Shown here one piece after another: positions 1 through 8,716 of a DNA stretch of 64,000 bases. Below the pieces are notes generated by a model that was not told the origin of the DNA, ran no database searches, and worked only from the letters and a program-made list of their open reading frames with translations. How positions within the stretch are numbered: position 1 is the stretch's first letter; every line of letters begins with the position of its first letter. The DNA is from CAIYZT01 sp031385445. Its GTDB lineage: Bacteria; Pseudomonadota; Alphaproteobacteria; Rhodobacterales; Rhodobacteraceae. A program made the translations under genes and the position numbers. The stretch lies in assembly GCA_031385445.1 (NCBI GenBank), contig JANNBM010000013.1, positions 4,265-68,264 of the forward strand. The letters run 5' to 3'.

Positions 1-133
1 GCGCTTCAAACGCCGCCAGTGGAATTGCGTCGAAGTCTGCGAAATACTTCAGTTCACGCGTCTCTGCCATGGCAGTGCTTGCCATCAGCAAGCCTGCCAC
101 AAGCGCCGTTGCGCCTTTCTTAAGATGGACCAT
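1..133 (-). CDS. Secreted protein, N-terminus only (probable ABC substrate-binding protein)
   Basis: The frame runs off the left edge of the window; only the first 44 codons are present. They encode a clear signal peptide: a short basic start (HLKK), a hydrophobic core, and a cleavage site after TAMA, followed by ETRELKYFADFDAIP. A strong ribosome binding site (GGAGGAAACC) sits directly before the ATG at 133. The gene is divergent from an IclR regulator that is followed by a sugar-type ABC ATPase. This suggests it is the periplasmic binding protein of that transporter, with permeases further left. The functional guess rests on context and signal peptide alone; another exported protein is possible. 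Confidence 0.6.
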   Translation of the reverse strand, partial: MVHLKKGATALVAGLLMASTAMAETRELKYFADFDAIPLAAFEA

Positions 134-236
134 GGTTTCCTCCCGTTTGGTTCCATTATGTGAAACTTAGTCTTGAATATTGAAAACTATGCGGCGTATC
201 GTCTAAGGTGTCAACAGGGGTTGGAGGCCCAAGGGT
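134..236. promoter_or_regulatory. Divergent promoter region between the secreted protein gene and the IclR gene
   Basis: This 103-bp AT-richer gap must carry promoters for both divergent genes. Two similar stretches, GTGAAACTTAG near 160 and TTGAAAACTATG near 180, form a loose direct repeat that could be a regulator site. I cannot define -35/-10 boxes with confidence. That IclR acts here is inferred from the layout. Confidence 0.35.
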
Positions 237-1028
237 ATGAACGTCGACGGCGTAGGGGATGGAACGGTCGGTAAGGCATTGGATGTCCTGGACATGGTGG
301 CCGCCATTGGCCGCCCGGTGCGCTTTACCGAACTTCTGGGCGACAGCGCCTATCCCAAAGCCACCTTGTACCGGTTTCTGCAAACGCTGACCAATCAGGG
401 GATGCTGGCCTATGATCCGGACCGGCAGTCCTATTCGCTGGGCGTCAGGCTGGTCCGTCTGGCGCATGCCGCATGGGCGCAATCCTCGCTTGCGCCCATC
501 GCAAGACCTTGGATTGACAAGCTTTCTGAAGATGTCGGTGAAACCATTCATCTGGCACAACTGGACCAATCGCAGGTCTTGTATGTCGACAAGCGCAATG
601 CCCGCAGCCCGGTCGAAATGTTTGCCCAAGCGGGTAAAGTTGGCCCCGCTTATTGCACCGGGGTGGGCAAGGTCATGCTTGCTTATCTGGACGGGGACGC
701 GCTGGACCGGGCCTTGTCGCTGCAGACCTTTCACCACTTTACCGCGCAGACTTTGACGACCGCTGCCGCCCTTCGCGCCGAGCTTTTGGTGATTCGCCAG
801 CGCGGCTATGCGTTCGATAATGAAGAGCATGAGCCGGGAATCATCTGCGTCGCCCTGCCAATTCGCGCCCGTTCGGGGCGGATCATGGGCGCGCTTTCGG
901 TGACATCAACGACGGCGCGCACCACAATCGCTGTCTTGGAAGAGCTGGTTCCACGGATCGAAGAAACAGCCACAGCTGTGGCACATGAAGCGGAAAGCTG
1001 GCGCTTTCCGGAAACTGAAAAAATTTAA
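237..1028 (+). CDS. IclR-family transcriptional regulator
   Basis: This 263-residue protein has the normal IclR length. The N-terminal winged helix-turn-helix spans about residues 10-70, with a recognition region around YPKATLYRFLQTL. The C-terminal effector-binding domain covers about 80-250 and contains the typical GxGKVMLAYL and IRQRGYAFDNEEHEPGIICVA-type segments. IclR proteins usually control neighbouring catabolic or uptake genes and bind a small organic effector. It is followed after 12 bp by an ABC ATPase gene on the same strand and is divergent from a secreted protein, so it probably regulates that transporter. A GGAGG lies 11 bases before the ATG. The effector is unknown. Confidence 0.9.
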   Translation: MNVDGVGDGTVGKALDVLDMVAAIGRPVRFTELLGDSAYPKATLYRFLQTLTNQGMLAYDPDRQSYSLGVRLVRLAHAAWAQSSLAPIARPWIDKLSEDVGETIHLAQLDQSQVLYVDKRNARSPVEMFAQAGKVGPAYCTGVGKVMLAYLDGDALDRALSLQTFHHFTAQTLTTAAALRAELLVIRQRGYAFDNEEHEPGIICVALPIRARSGRIMGALSVTSTTARTTIAVLEELVPRIEETATAVAHEAESWRFPETEKI

Positions 1029-1040
1029 GAGGGGGAAAAC

Positions 1041-2102
1041 ATGTCCGGAGTTGTTCTTGAAAGTGTCGCGAAGGCCTTTGGCGATATCAAGGTTATCCAC
1101 GGGGTAAGTCTGGCGATCGAAGATGGCGAATTCTGCGTCTTCGTTGGCCCGTCTGGTTGCGGAAAATCCACGCTGCTGCGGATGGTTGCAGGGCTGGAAG
1201 AAACGACGGCGGGGCGCATCAGCATTGGCAATCGCGATGTCACCAGGATTGACCCCGCAGAACGCGGCGTGGCGATGGTTTTTCAGACCTACGCGCTTTA
1301 TCCGCACATGACTGTGGCGGAAAATATGGGATTTGGCCTGAAAATGACCGGGCATCCGGCGAGTGAAGTCGCGGTGAAGGTCAAGGAAGCCAGCCGGATC
1401 CTGAAACTTGACCCCCTGCTGGCCCGCAAACCGAAGGCGCTGTCGGGCGGTCAACGCCAACGCGTGGCGATTGGCCGCGCGATTGTGCGGGGGCCGGAGG
1501 TTTTCCTGTTCGACGAGCCGCTTTCGAACCTTGATGCGGAACTGCGCGTCGAAATGCGCGTTGAAATTGCGCGCCTGCACCGTGAGATTGGCGCCACGAT
1601 GATCTATGTCACCCATGATCAGGTCGAGGCGATGACCTTGGCCGACAAAATTGTGGTGCTGCGCGCCGGGCGGATTGAACAGGTGGGCGCGCCGCTGGAA
1701 TTGTATCACAATCCGGAAAATCGGTTTGTGGCCGGCTTTATCGGCAGCCCGGCGATGAATTTTGTGAACGGCGTCGTGGACAAGGCCGGGACGGTCAGCG
1801 CCGCGGGTCTGTCGGGGCCGGTGGACACCGGCGTCGCCCTGCCGGGCAAGGGCGCGAATGTGGTCGTTGGCTTGCGGCCGCAAAGCCTGCAGCTCACCAT
1901 CGGTGACACGCACCGGGTGGAAATTACCGAAGCGTTGGGGGGGATTTCCTTTGTTCACCTGACGGCGCCAACCGGCGAAAAGCTGGTGATCGAGGCGCGG
2001 GGCGATATGGTTGCAAAGCCCGGATCAATGGTGGGACTGGGCTTTAACGCCGCCGAAGCGCTGTTTTTCGCGGCGGATGAAATGGGACAAAGACTGCGGT
2101 AA
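1041..2102 (+). CDS. Sugar-type ABC transporter ATPase (UgpC/MalK family)
   Basis: This 353-residue ATPase energises import by a binding-protein-dependent transporter, probably of a carbohydrate or polyol. Walker A GPSGCGKST is at residues 36-44, the signature LSGGQ at 134-138, Walker B FLFDEP at about 156-161, and the H-loop in VTHDQVEAMTL. After about residue 240 comes the C-terminal MalK-type regulatory (TOBE/OB) domain, with IGSPAMNF at the junction. The start has a strong GAGGGGG ribosome binding site. It follows the IclR gene closely and converges on aglK. It is not the agl ATPase, because aglK lies in its own operon next door. The likely partners are the divergent secreted protein and permeases outside the window. 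Confidence 0.9.
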   Translation: MSGVVLESVAKAFGDIKVIHGVSLAIEDGEFCVFVGPSGCGKSTLLRMVAGLEETTAGRISIGNRDVTRIDPAERGVAMVFQTYALYPHMTVAENMGFGLKMTGHPASEVAVKVKEASRILKLDPLLARKPKALSGGQRQRVAIGRAIVRGPEVFLFDEPLSNLDAELRVEMRVEIARLHREIGATMIYVTHDQVEAMTLADKIVVLRAGRIEQVGAPLELYHNPENRFVAGFIGSPAMNFVNGVVDKAGTVSAAGLSGPVDTGVALPGKGANVVVGLRPQSLQLTIGDTHRVEITEALGGISFVHLTAPTGEKLVIEARGDMVAKPGSMVGLGFNAAEALFFAADEMGQRLR

Positions 2103-2111
2103 AGCGCCGAT

Positions 2112-2132
2112 CGCCCGGCCATTGGCCGGGCG
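2112..2132. terminator. Hairpin between convergent ATPase genes
   Basis: A perfect 9-bp inverted repeat, CGCCCGGCC and GGCCGGGCG around an ATT loop, lies between the plus-strand ATPase and minus-strand aglK. It has no long T-run, so it is a probable but not classical terminator. Confidence 0.5.
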
Positions 2133-2157
2133 CCGTTTGCCCTGATCGGGGCCCGAT

Positions 2158-3243
2158 TTAGCGGTACAAAAGCGAGGTTCCGCCCGCGAAAAGATGCACT
2201 TTTTTCGGATCAGCGCTCAGCCTTACAGAGGTGTGCCGCACTTCGGACCGGATGCCCGGAAGCTTGCCCACAACCTGAAGTCCGTCTGCCTGCTTTTTGA
2301 AATACAGCAGCGTCACCTCGCCCAAAGCTTCGGTAATCTCCACCTCGCCGGTAAAGATCGCCTCGCCTGCGGTTTCGATAAAATCTTCGGGCCGCACGCC
2401 GATCTTGACCTTCAGGCCCTTATCAGCGGCATTGGTCGGCACGGCAGAGCGCGCGGTGCCGCCGTTGTCCAGCTTGATCGTGGTCATCGCGCCCGTTTCA
2501 ACCACTTCGCCGGTCATCAGGTTCATCGCCGGGCTGCCGATGAACTGCGCCACGAATTCATTTTCGGGCCGCTCATAAAGCTCCAGCGGCGTGCCGACCT
2601 GGCTGATCCCTCCGCCGGCCAGAACGACGATCCGGCTGGCCAAAGTCATTGCTTCGACCTGATCATGGGTGACGTAAACCATGGTCGAATTCGGCATCGC
2701 TTCTTTCAGCTGGGCAATTTCGATCCGGGTCGCCACACGCAAAGCGGCGTCGAGGTTGGACAGGGGTTCGTCGAACAAATAGACCTTCGGATCGCGAACG
2801 ATGGAGCGGCCGATCGCGACGCGCTGGCGCTGACCACCCGAAAGCGCCTTTGGCAGGCGGTCAAGATAGGGGGTCAGCTGCAGGATGCGGGCGGCCTTAT
2901 CGACGGCGGTTTTGATCTCGTCTGGGGATTTCTTGGCGATTTTCAGCGCAAAAGACATGTTTTCGCGCACGGTCATATGCGGATAAAGCGCGTAGGACTG
3001 GAACACCATCGCGATGCCGCGCTGCGCCGGGGGGACGTCATTCATCCGCACGCCGTCGATGGAAAAATCACCGCCGGTGATCCGCTCCAGCCCGGCGATC
3101 ATCCGCAAAAGCGTCGATTTACCGCAGCCGGACGGACCGACGAAGACGATCAACTCGCCCGTCTTGATGTCAAGGTTGATGTCTTTCAACACCTTCACCT
3201 CGCCATAAGCCTTTTCCACGTCTTTAAGCAAAAGTTCAGCCAT
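2158..3243 (-). CDS. aglK: Alpha-glucoside ABC transporter ATPase AglK
   Basis: This 361-residue MalK-type ATPase carries Walker A GPSGCGKST near residue 36, the signature LSGGQRQRVAIGR, Walker B YLFDEP, and the H-loop VTHDQVEAMTL. A C-terminal regulatory domain follows from about residue 240. It is the last gene of the minus-strand operon aglE-aglF-aglG-aglA-aglK, an order known from Sinorhizobium meliloti, where it imports sucrose, maltose, trehalose and related alpha-glucosides. A GAGGGAG ribosome binding site precedes the ATG at 3243, and the gene starts 12 bp after the aglA stop. It is a paralogue of the ATPase at 1041-2102. Confidence 0.93.
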   Translation of the reverse strand: MAELLLKDVEKAYGEVKVLKDINLDIKTGELIVFVGPSGCGKSTLLRMIAGLERITGGDFSIDGVRMNDVPPAQRGIAMVFQSYALYPHMTVRENMSFALKIAKKSPDEIKTAVDKAARILQLTPYLDRLPKALSGGQRQRVAIGRSIVRDPKVYLFDEPLSNLDAALRVATRIEIAQLKEAMPNSTMVYVTHDQVEAMTLASRIVVLAGGGISQVGTPLELYERPENEFVAQFIGSPAMNLMTGEVVETGAMTTIKLDNGGTARSAVPTNAADKGLKVKIGVRPEDFIETAGEAIFTGEVEITEALGEVTLLYFKKQADGLQVVGKLPGIRSEVRHTSVRLSADPKKVHLFAGGTSLLYR

Positions 3244-3255
3244 GGTTTTTCTCCC

Positions 3256-4893
3256 TCAGTCCCGTTTGGCCAGACAGACGCCCCATGGACCAAGCGTCAC
3301 GCGCTTGTCCGTGGTCTTCTGGCTGCCGAGTTCTGTTCCAATTGTCGTCCAGTTGCCTTCGGGCAGGCTGACCTCGGCGGCATCGCCGCCAAGGTTGAAG
3401 GCACAAAAAAGGTCCGTCTCGCCGCTGCGCACAAAGCTGGCCACATCGCCCGTGGCCCGAATGTCGATCATCAATCCCGTGCGAAGCGAAGGGTTGGCCC
3501 GCCGAAACGCAAGCGCCGCGCGGTAATGCGCGAGGATCGACGCGGGGTTCTGGTCTTGCGCGGCCACGGACAATGGCAAATGCGGCGCCTTGACGGGCAG
3601 CCATGGTTTGCCCGCCGAAAATCCGCCGGAGGCATTGTCGGTGATCCATATCATCGGCGTGCGGCAGCCATCGCGGCCCTTGAATTCTGGCCAGAATTCA
3701 ATGCCATAGGGGTCTTGCACTTCGTCCTGCGACAGCTCCGCCTCGGGCAGGCCCAACTCTTCGCCCTGATAAAGACAGATCGACCCGCGCAGCGTGACCA
3801 GCAGCGTGGCATAGGTTTTCGCGGCCGCCTCGGTCAGGTTCCAGCGGCTGATGTGGCGGATCACGTCATGGTTGGAATAGGACCAGCAGGGCCAGGCATC
3901 GGGCGCGGTGGCGGTCATGCGCGCAAAGGTATCCGCCAAAAGGGCCGCGGTCAGACGCGTTGGTTGCAGCATCTCGAAGGGATAGCACATCTGCACCTTG
4001 TCGCCGCCGGAGGTATATTCCGCCATGATTTCAAGGCCGCGCTGCGCATCGCCCACCTCGCCCACCGCCGCCGCCGCATAGGGGCCAAGCACCGCGCGGA
4101 ATTTTTTCAGGAACTCCAGGTTCTCTGGCTGGTTCTTGTCGAACAGGTGCAGCTGGTGGTTATAGGGGTTCACCGTGGGCGCGATGGAGTTGTTGCGCTG
4201 TTCAATCGGCAGAGGTGGATTGTCGCGCAGGTGTTTGTCGGCGATGTAAAAGTTGATCGTGTCCAGCCGGAACCCGTTCACCCCCCGCTTCAGCCAGAAG
4301 CGCGCCACGTCCAGAAGCGCGTCTTGCACCGCGTCGCAGTGAAAGTTCAGGTCGGGCTGCGAGGTCAGGAAATTGTGCAGGTAATACTGCTCGCGGCGGT
4401 TGTCCCAGGCCCAGGCGCTGCCGCCAAAGATCGAGAGCCAGTTGTTGGGCGGGGTGCCATCCGGTTTCGGCGCAGCCCAGACATACCAGTCGGCGCGCGG
4501 GTTGGTGCGGTTCTGGCGGCTTTGCGCAAACCATGCGTGCCGGTCGCTGGTATGCGACAGCACAAGGTCGATCATGACCCGCAGGCCAAGTTCATGCGCG
4601 CGTGCGACCAGTCGATCGAAATCTGCCAAGGTGCCAAACATCGGATCGACGTCGCAGTAATCGCTGACGTCATAGCCGAAGTCTTTCATCGGGCTTGGGA
4701 AAAACGGGCTGATCCAGATCGCATCGGCCCCAAGCGCGGCGATATGGCCCAGCCGGCCGGTGATGCCCGCCAGATCGCCAATGCCGTCGTCGCCCGAATC
4801 CTGAAAGCTGCGGGGATAGATCTGATAGATCACCGCCCCCCGCCACCATTCGGGATCGGCGGCCAGAATGGACCGGCCTTCGGGCTGCATCAT
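3256..4893 (-). CDS. aglA: Alpha-glucosidase AglA (GH13)
   Basis: This cytoplasmic glycoside hydrolase family 13 enzyme of 545 residues cleaves imported alpha-glucosides. The conserved GH13 regions are visible: YQIYPRSF near residue 25, DLVLSHTSDRHAWF near 110, GFRLDTINF with the nucleophile Asp211, AVGEVGD with the acid/base Glu279, and YSNHDVIRH with His342-Asp343. I place the start at the ATGATG at 4893, two bases after the aglG stop. The frame is open further upstream but would overlap aglG by 114 bases. Tight packing within the agl operon supports translational coupling with aglG and a role in sucrose, maltose or trehalose breakdown. Confidence 0.93.
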   Translation of the reverse strand: MMQPEGRSILAADPEWWRGAVIYQIYPRSFQDSGDDGIGDLAGITGRLGHIAALGADAIWISPFFPSPMKDFGYDVSDYCDVDPMFGTLADFDRLVARAHELGLRVMIDLVLSHTSDRHAWFAQSRQNRTNPRADWYVWAAPKPDGTPPNNWLSIFGGSAWAWDNRREQYYLHNFLTSQPDLNFHCDAVQDALLDVARFWLKRGVNGFRLDTINFYIADKHLRDNPPLPIEQRNNSIAPTVNPYNHQLHLFDKNQPENLEFLKKFRAVLGPYAAAAVGEVGDAQRGLEIMAEYTSGGDKVQMCYPFEMLQPTRLTAALLADTFARMTATAPDAWPCWSYSNHDVIRHISRWNLTEAAAKTYATLLVTLRGSICLYQGEELGLPEAELSQDEVQDPYGIEFWPEFKGRDGCRTPMIWITDNASGGFSAGKPWLPVKAPHLPLSVAAQDQNPASILAHYRAALAFRRANPSLRTGLMIDIRATGDVASFVRSGETDLFCAFNLGGDAAEVSLPEGNWTTIGTELGSQKTTDKRVTLGPWGVCLAKRD

Positions 4894-4895
4894 GC

Positions 4896-6035
4896 TCACT
4901 TCACGGATCCCGCCAAAAGACCGCGCACGAGGAAGCGTTGCAGCGAGAAGAAGACCGCCAGCGGTACGGCGATGGAGACGAAGGCCGAGGCGGACAGAAT
5001 TTCCCAATCGCCACCGCGTGAGCCCATCAGGTTTACAAGGTTGCCGGTCAGCACCTGTTGGTCGTTGCCGGTGCCAAGGAACACGAGCGCGACCAGAAGG
5101 TCATTCCATGTCCAAAGGAACTGAAAGATTGCGAAAGAGGCGAGCGCGGGGAAGGACAGCGGCAGGATGATCTTGGTGAAGATCTGGAAATCGGTGGCGC
5201 CGTCCACCCGGGCGTTTTCGATGATGTCGCGCGGCAGTCCGACCATATAGTTACGCAAAAGATAGACCGCGAGCGGCAGGCCAAAGCCGGTATGGGCCAT
5301 CCAGATGCCAAGATATCCTTTGCCAATGCCGATCCAGTTGTGGAACTGCAACAGTGGGATCAGCGCCAGTTGCAACGGCACCACAAGCAGGCCAACCACC
5401 GCCGCGACCAGCAGCGCGCGGCCGGGAAATTCCATCCAGGCAAGGGCATAGGCGGCAAAGGCGGCGATCAGGATCGGAATGATCGTGGCGGGAATGGCAA
5501 CGGTCGCGGTGTTCACAAAGGCTTGGAATACGGTCTGCCCCGCCATCGGGCTGAACAGCACATTGCCGTAATTGTTCACGGTGAATTCGGGCGGCGTGGA
5601 GGCGGTGGAAAAAACCCGCGGCATCCGCACATCTTTCATCGAGGTGGGCGAGGACAGCACATAAGTCCCGTCGGCCATCACCGTAAGGCTAAGCCCGCCG
5701 TCAAGCGGTGCGCTTTGTCCGGCGTCAAACGCGGTCGGCTCTTTGGAACTGGCGCCCCATTTGCTGACCTGCGCGCCTGCGGTGTCAAACAGCGCGCCTT
5801 CAATCACGAAAACGCCGTCTTTCTGCGTCTCGTCGCCTTCGATCCGAATGGCGGGCAGTTGCTGTTCCTGCGTGCTGAGCGCCATCCACCAGCCCGAACT
5901 GGAAATCTGATCTCCGGTGCGGAACGACGAGATGAGCAGTCCGAACGTTGGCAGCACCCACATCAGCACCAGCAGCACCACCGAGATGTGAACCGCCCAT
6001 GTCAGCGAGGACTTTTTGCCTGCGATATTGTCCAT
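4896..6035 (-). CDS. aglG: Alpha-glucoside ABC transporter permease AglG
   Basis: This 379-residue inner-membrane permease is of the MalG type. TM1 lies at about residues 12-36. A long soluble, presumably periplasmic stretch to about residue 160 follows, then the remaining membrane helices starting near AFVNTATVAIPATII. The cytoplasmic EAA loop that docks on the ATPase is ENARVDGATDFQIFTKIILP. The large loop after TM1 makes it longer than MalG; I believe this is normal for the AglG family. It pairs with AglF and AglK. The start at 6035 has a GAGGGGGGACC ribosome binding site, 13 bp after the aglF stop. Confidence 0.92.
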   Translation of the reverse strand: MDNIAGKKSSLTWAVHISVVLLVLMWVLPTFGLLISSFRTGDQISSSGWWMALSTQEQQLPAIRIEGDETQKDGVFVIEGALFDTAGAQVSKWGASSKEPTAFDAGQSAPLDGGLSLTVMADGTYVLSSPTSMKDVRMPRVFSTASTPPEFTVNNYGNVLFSPMAGQTVFQAFVNTATVAIPATIIPILIAAFAAYALAWMEFPGRALLVAAVVGLLVVPLQLALIPLLQFHNWIGIGKGYLGIWMAHTGFGLPLAVYLLRNYMVGLPRDIIENARVDGATDFQIFTKIILPLSFPALASFAIFQFLWTWNDLLVALVFLGTGNDQQVLTGNLVNLMGSRGGDWEILSASAFVSIAVPLAVFFSLQRFLVRGLLAGSVK

Positions 6036-6048
6036 GTCCGGTCCCCCC

Positions 6049-7290
6049 TCAGCGCATTTCTTTGCGTACGTTATAGACGTTCCAGACCAGAATTGGCGTC
6101 ACCAGCAGCATGATGATCATCGCGCTCGCCGATCCCACGCCCCAATCGTTTGCCCGGAACAGCTTGTCATACATATAATTGGCCAGAACCTGCGTCTGCC
6201 ATTGGCCGTTGGTCATGGCGAGCACGATGTCGAACACCTTCAGCACCACAATCGTGATCGTGGTCCAGACCACAACGATGGTGCCCATGATCTGCGGCAC
6301 CTTGATCTGAAAGAAGATCTGGAACGGGTTGGCGCCGTCGATGATCGCCGCCTCAACCGTGTCTTCGGGCACGCCGCGAATGGCGGCCGACAGGATCACC
6401 ATGGCAAATCCGGTCTGAATCCAGACCAGAACCGCCATCAGGAAGAAGTTGTTGTAAAACGGCTGGCTCAGCCAGGTTTGTGCGGTGCCGTAGGGCAGGG
6501 CGGCGCCGGACAGATGGTAGGTGCCGCGAAGGGTCGACCAGATCAGCCAACCCAGAAGCGCCGCGCCGACCACCCGCAGGATCATTCCCGCGATGCCGCC
6601 CGCAGCGGCGGTTCCGCGCAGGATATCGCGCACCAGCGTCCAGGCCACATAGGCGAGCGCCGCCGCAAAGGCCAAAAGCAGCAGCCCCGGCACCAGCTTC
6701 AAGACCACAGTTGACCAGATCCCGCCGTCAAATTTCAGCCAGACCGCGTTCATCGCGCCAATCTGCGCCTGATCAATCGGGCGCGTATCATAGATCAGTT
6801 TCCAGATCACCGAAGCACCGACAAAGGAAATGGCCATCGGCATGAAAATCAACGATTTGGCGATGTTGCCCCATTTGATCCGGTCGGTCAGCTGCGCCGC
6901 GAGCAGGCCAAAGGCCGTGGACGCCGCCGGCACGAAAACCAGCCAGAGCATATTGTTCTGCATGGATTCCCAGAACTTCTCTTCGCCGAACATCTGGGTG
7001 TAGTTTGCAAATCCGACAAACTTGCGGGTGTTGCCCGGCGCCTCATCGGTGAACGACAGCCACGCCGTCGCAAAGACCGGATAGGCAAGGTAAAGACCCA
7101 GAAGGAAAACCGCCGGAAACAGGAACAGCCAAGGCCGGATCATGTTGGCGCGGTTGATGTTGTGCCCCGCCTTTGGCCCCGAGGCCGGATATAGAATCTT
7201 ATCCAGAAAAAGGTTTGAGAAGTAAAAGTATCCGATGCAGCCGCCGACCCCGATCACAATGGTCAGCAACGCTTGAAATGCTGGATTCAT
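6049..7290 (-). CDS. aglF: Alpha-glucoside ABC transporter permease AglF, with extra membrane segments
   Basis: This MalF-type permease forms the channel with AglG. The EAA loop EAAIIDGANPFQIFFQI is at about residues 313-329, and the C-terminus ends in a typical short basic tail (NVRKEMR). At 413 residues it is longer than I would expect. An additional N-terminal hydrophobic segment (about residues 6-30) precedes the usual first helix. A block at about 190-268 contains two further hydrophobic stretches (VLKLVPGLLLLAFAAALAYV and VVGAALLGWLIW), inserted between the conserved IDQAQIGAMNAVW segment and the QTWLSQPFYNNFF segment. The function of these extra helices is unknown. A GGGAGAG ribosome binding site precedes the ATG. 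Confidence 0.9.
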   Translation of the reverse strand: MNPAFQALLTIVIGVGGCIGYFYFSNLFLDKILYPASGPKAGHNINRANMIRPWLFLFPAVFLLGLYLAYPVFATAWLSFTDEAPGNTRKFVGFANYTQMFGEEKFWESMQNNMLWLVFVPAASTAFGLLAAQLTDRIKWGNIAKSLIFMPMAISFVGASVIWKLIYDTRPIDQAQIGAMNAVWLKFDGGIWSTVVLKLVPGLLLLAFAAALAYVAWTLVRDILRGTAAAGGIAGMILRVVGAALLGWLIWSTLRGTYHLSGAALPYGTAQTWLSQPFYNNFFLMAVLVWIQTGFAMVILSAAIRGVPEDTVEAAIIDGANPFQIFFQIKVPQIMGTIVVVWTTITIVVLKVFDIVLAMTNGQWQTQVLANYMYDKLFRANDWGVGSASAMIIMLLVTPILVWNVYNVRKEMR

Positions 7291-7369
7291 GAAACTCTCC
7301 CAAGACCTGAAGCCGATAAAAATGGTCAGGCGCGAAAATTTCTGCGCCTGACCTTTCGTTTAGAACAGC

Positions 7370-8716
7370 TTACTTCGGCCAGCCAGCTTCGATGCTGTCA
7401 GCCACTTCTTGGGCCGACTTGCCACCAACATAGTCAACCATGCCGGTCCAGAACGTACCCGCGCCAACCGCAGGATTCATCAGGTCGGAACCGTCAAACC
7501 GGAAGGTTGTCGCGTTCAGCAGGATCTCGCCCTGCTTTTTCAGCGCAGCATTGGCGTAAACGTCAACGTTGGCCGACTTCAGCGGCGTCAGGAAGCCAGC
7601 GCCCGCCATCCAGATTTCATGCGCGATTGGCGTTTTCAGCCATTCGATGAACGCACGTCCGCCTTCGGATTCCTTGGTCAGGAACGCAAGTGTTCCAGCG
7701 CCAAGAACGGGCTTGCCCAGATCCTTGCCCGCATAGGCTGGCAAATAGAAGAAGTCTGCATCGGTGCCCAGTTCCGTGCCTTCAGGGAAGAAGGATGGAA
7801 TGAACGACGCCTGGTGGTGCATGTAGCACTGTGGAGGCGACGAGAAGAGGCCCTTCGGGCTGTCGCGGAAGTCGGTCGAAGCAACAGCAGCAACGCCGCC
7901 TGCAACATAGGCGTCATTCTTGGCGAAAGCACCGAATTCGTCGATTGCGGCCACAACCGCAGGGTCGTTGAACGCGATCTCGTGCTTGTACCATTGGTCA
8001 TAAACTGATGCAGGCTGCGTGCGCAGCATCATGTCTTCAACCCAGTCGGTCGCTGGCCAACCCGTCGCGCCGCCTGAACCCAGACCAATGCACCAAGGCG
8101 TGCCGCCGTCAGCGACGATCTTGTCGGTCAACGCCTTCAGATCTTCCATCGTCTCAGGAACGGTGTACCCGGCATCTGCAAAGTTGTCGGGCGAGTACCA
8201 AACCAGCGATTTCACGTCGATCTTGTAGGGGAAAGCGTAAAGCGCAGGTGCACCGTCCGCGCCGTTATAGGTGCCAAGGCTGACCCAGCTTTCGCCGGCC
8301 GCATAGTTGTCTTTCAGCCAGGTTTCGGTTTCAGCGCCAAGCGGCAGGATGAAACCCTTGGAGGCCAGATCGGCGATCAAGCCGGGCTGCGGCAGAACCG
8401 CAACGTCCGGCGGGCTGCCCGCTTGGGTGTCGATCACGATCTGCTGTTCGTAGTTTTCCGACGAGGAATAGTTCACCTTCACGCCCGAAGCGGCCGTGAA
8501 ATAGGCGAGCATGGTTTCGACCAGAACCTGGTCTTCGCCGCGCCAAGGCCCGAACATGGTGATTTCCTGGCCGTCGAGGTTCGTCGCCTCGTCAAAAGCT
8601 TTGTAGCTGTCCCAGTTAAAGGCGCCTTCGCCGATTGGGAACTTCAGGTCTTGCGCAAATGCGCCGCCTGCTGCGAGTGCCAGCACGCAGGTGCTGACGA
8701 TCAGTCCGGTTTTCAT
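7370..8716 (-). CDS. aglE: Alpha-glucoside ABC transporter substrate-binding protein AglE
   Basis: This 448-residue periplasmic binding protein captures alpha-glucosides for AglFGK. I start it at the ATG at 8716, because a strong GGGAGGAATACC ribosome binding site precedes it and a normal signal peptide follows (MKTGLIVSTCVLALAAGGAFA, cut before QDLKF). The frame is open for 50 more codons upstream, but that stretch has no ribosome binding site and would bury the signal. The mature part has the type 1 solute-binding layout, with EQQIVIDTQAGSPPDVAVLP and a late GAGFLTPLKSANVD segment. It is the first gene of the operon and is divergent from aglR. Confidence 0.93.
   Translation of the reverse strand: MKTGLIVSTCVLALAAGGAFAQDLKFPIGEGAFNWDSYKAFDEATNLDGQEITMFGPWRGEDQVLVETMLAYFTAASGVKVNYSSSENYEQQIVIDTQAGSPPDVAVLPQPGLIADLASKGFILPLGAETETWLKDNYAAGESWVSLGTYNGADGAPALYAFPYKIDVKSLVWYSPDNFADAGYTVPETMEDLKALTDKIVADGGTPWCIGLGSGGATGWPATDWVEDMMLRTQPASVYDQWYKHEIAFNDPAVVAAIDEFGAFAKNDAYVAGGVAAVASTDFRDSPKGLFSSPPQCYMHHQASFIPSFFPEGTELGTDADFFYLPAYAGKDLGKPVLGAGTLAFLTKESEGGRAFIEWLKTPIAHEIWMAGAGFLTPLKSANVDVYANAALKKQGEILLNATTFRFDGSDLMNPAVGAGTFWTGMVDYVGGKSAQEVADSIEAGWPK

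Noticed and set aside
2194..5124. Very long open frame on the plus strand opposite aglK-aglA
   Set aside because: It is antisense to well-supported genes, has Arg/His/Pro-rich low-information sequence, and arises because GC-rich coding DNA leaves few stops in the opposite frames. The same holds for long frames opposite the carboxypeptidase, acsA, znuA and dnaE.
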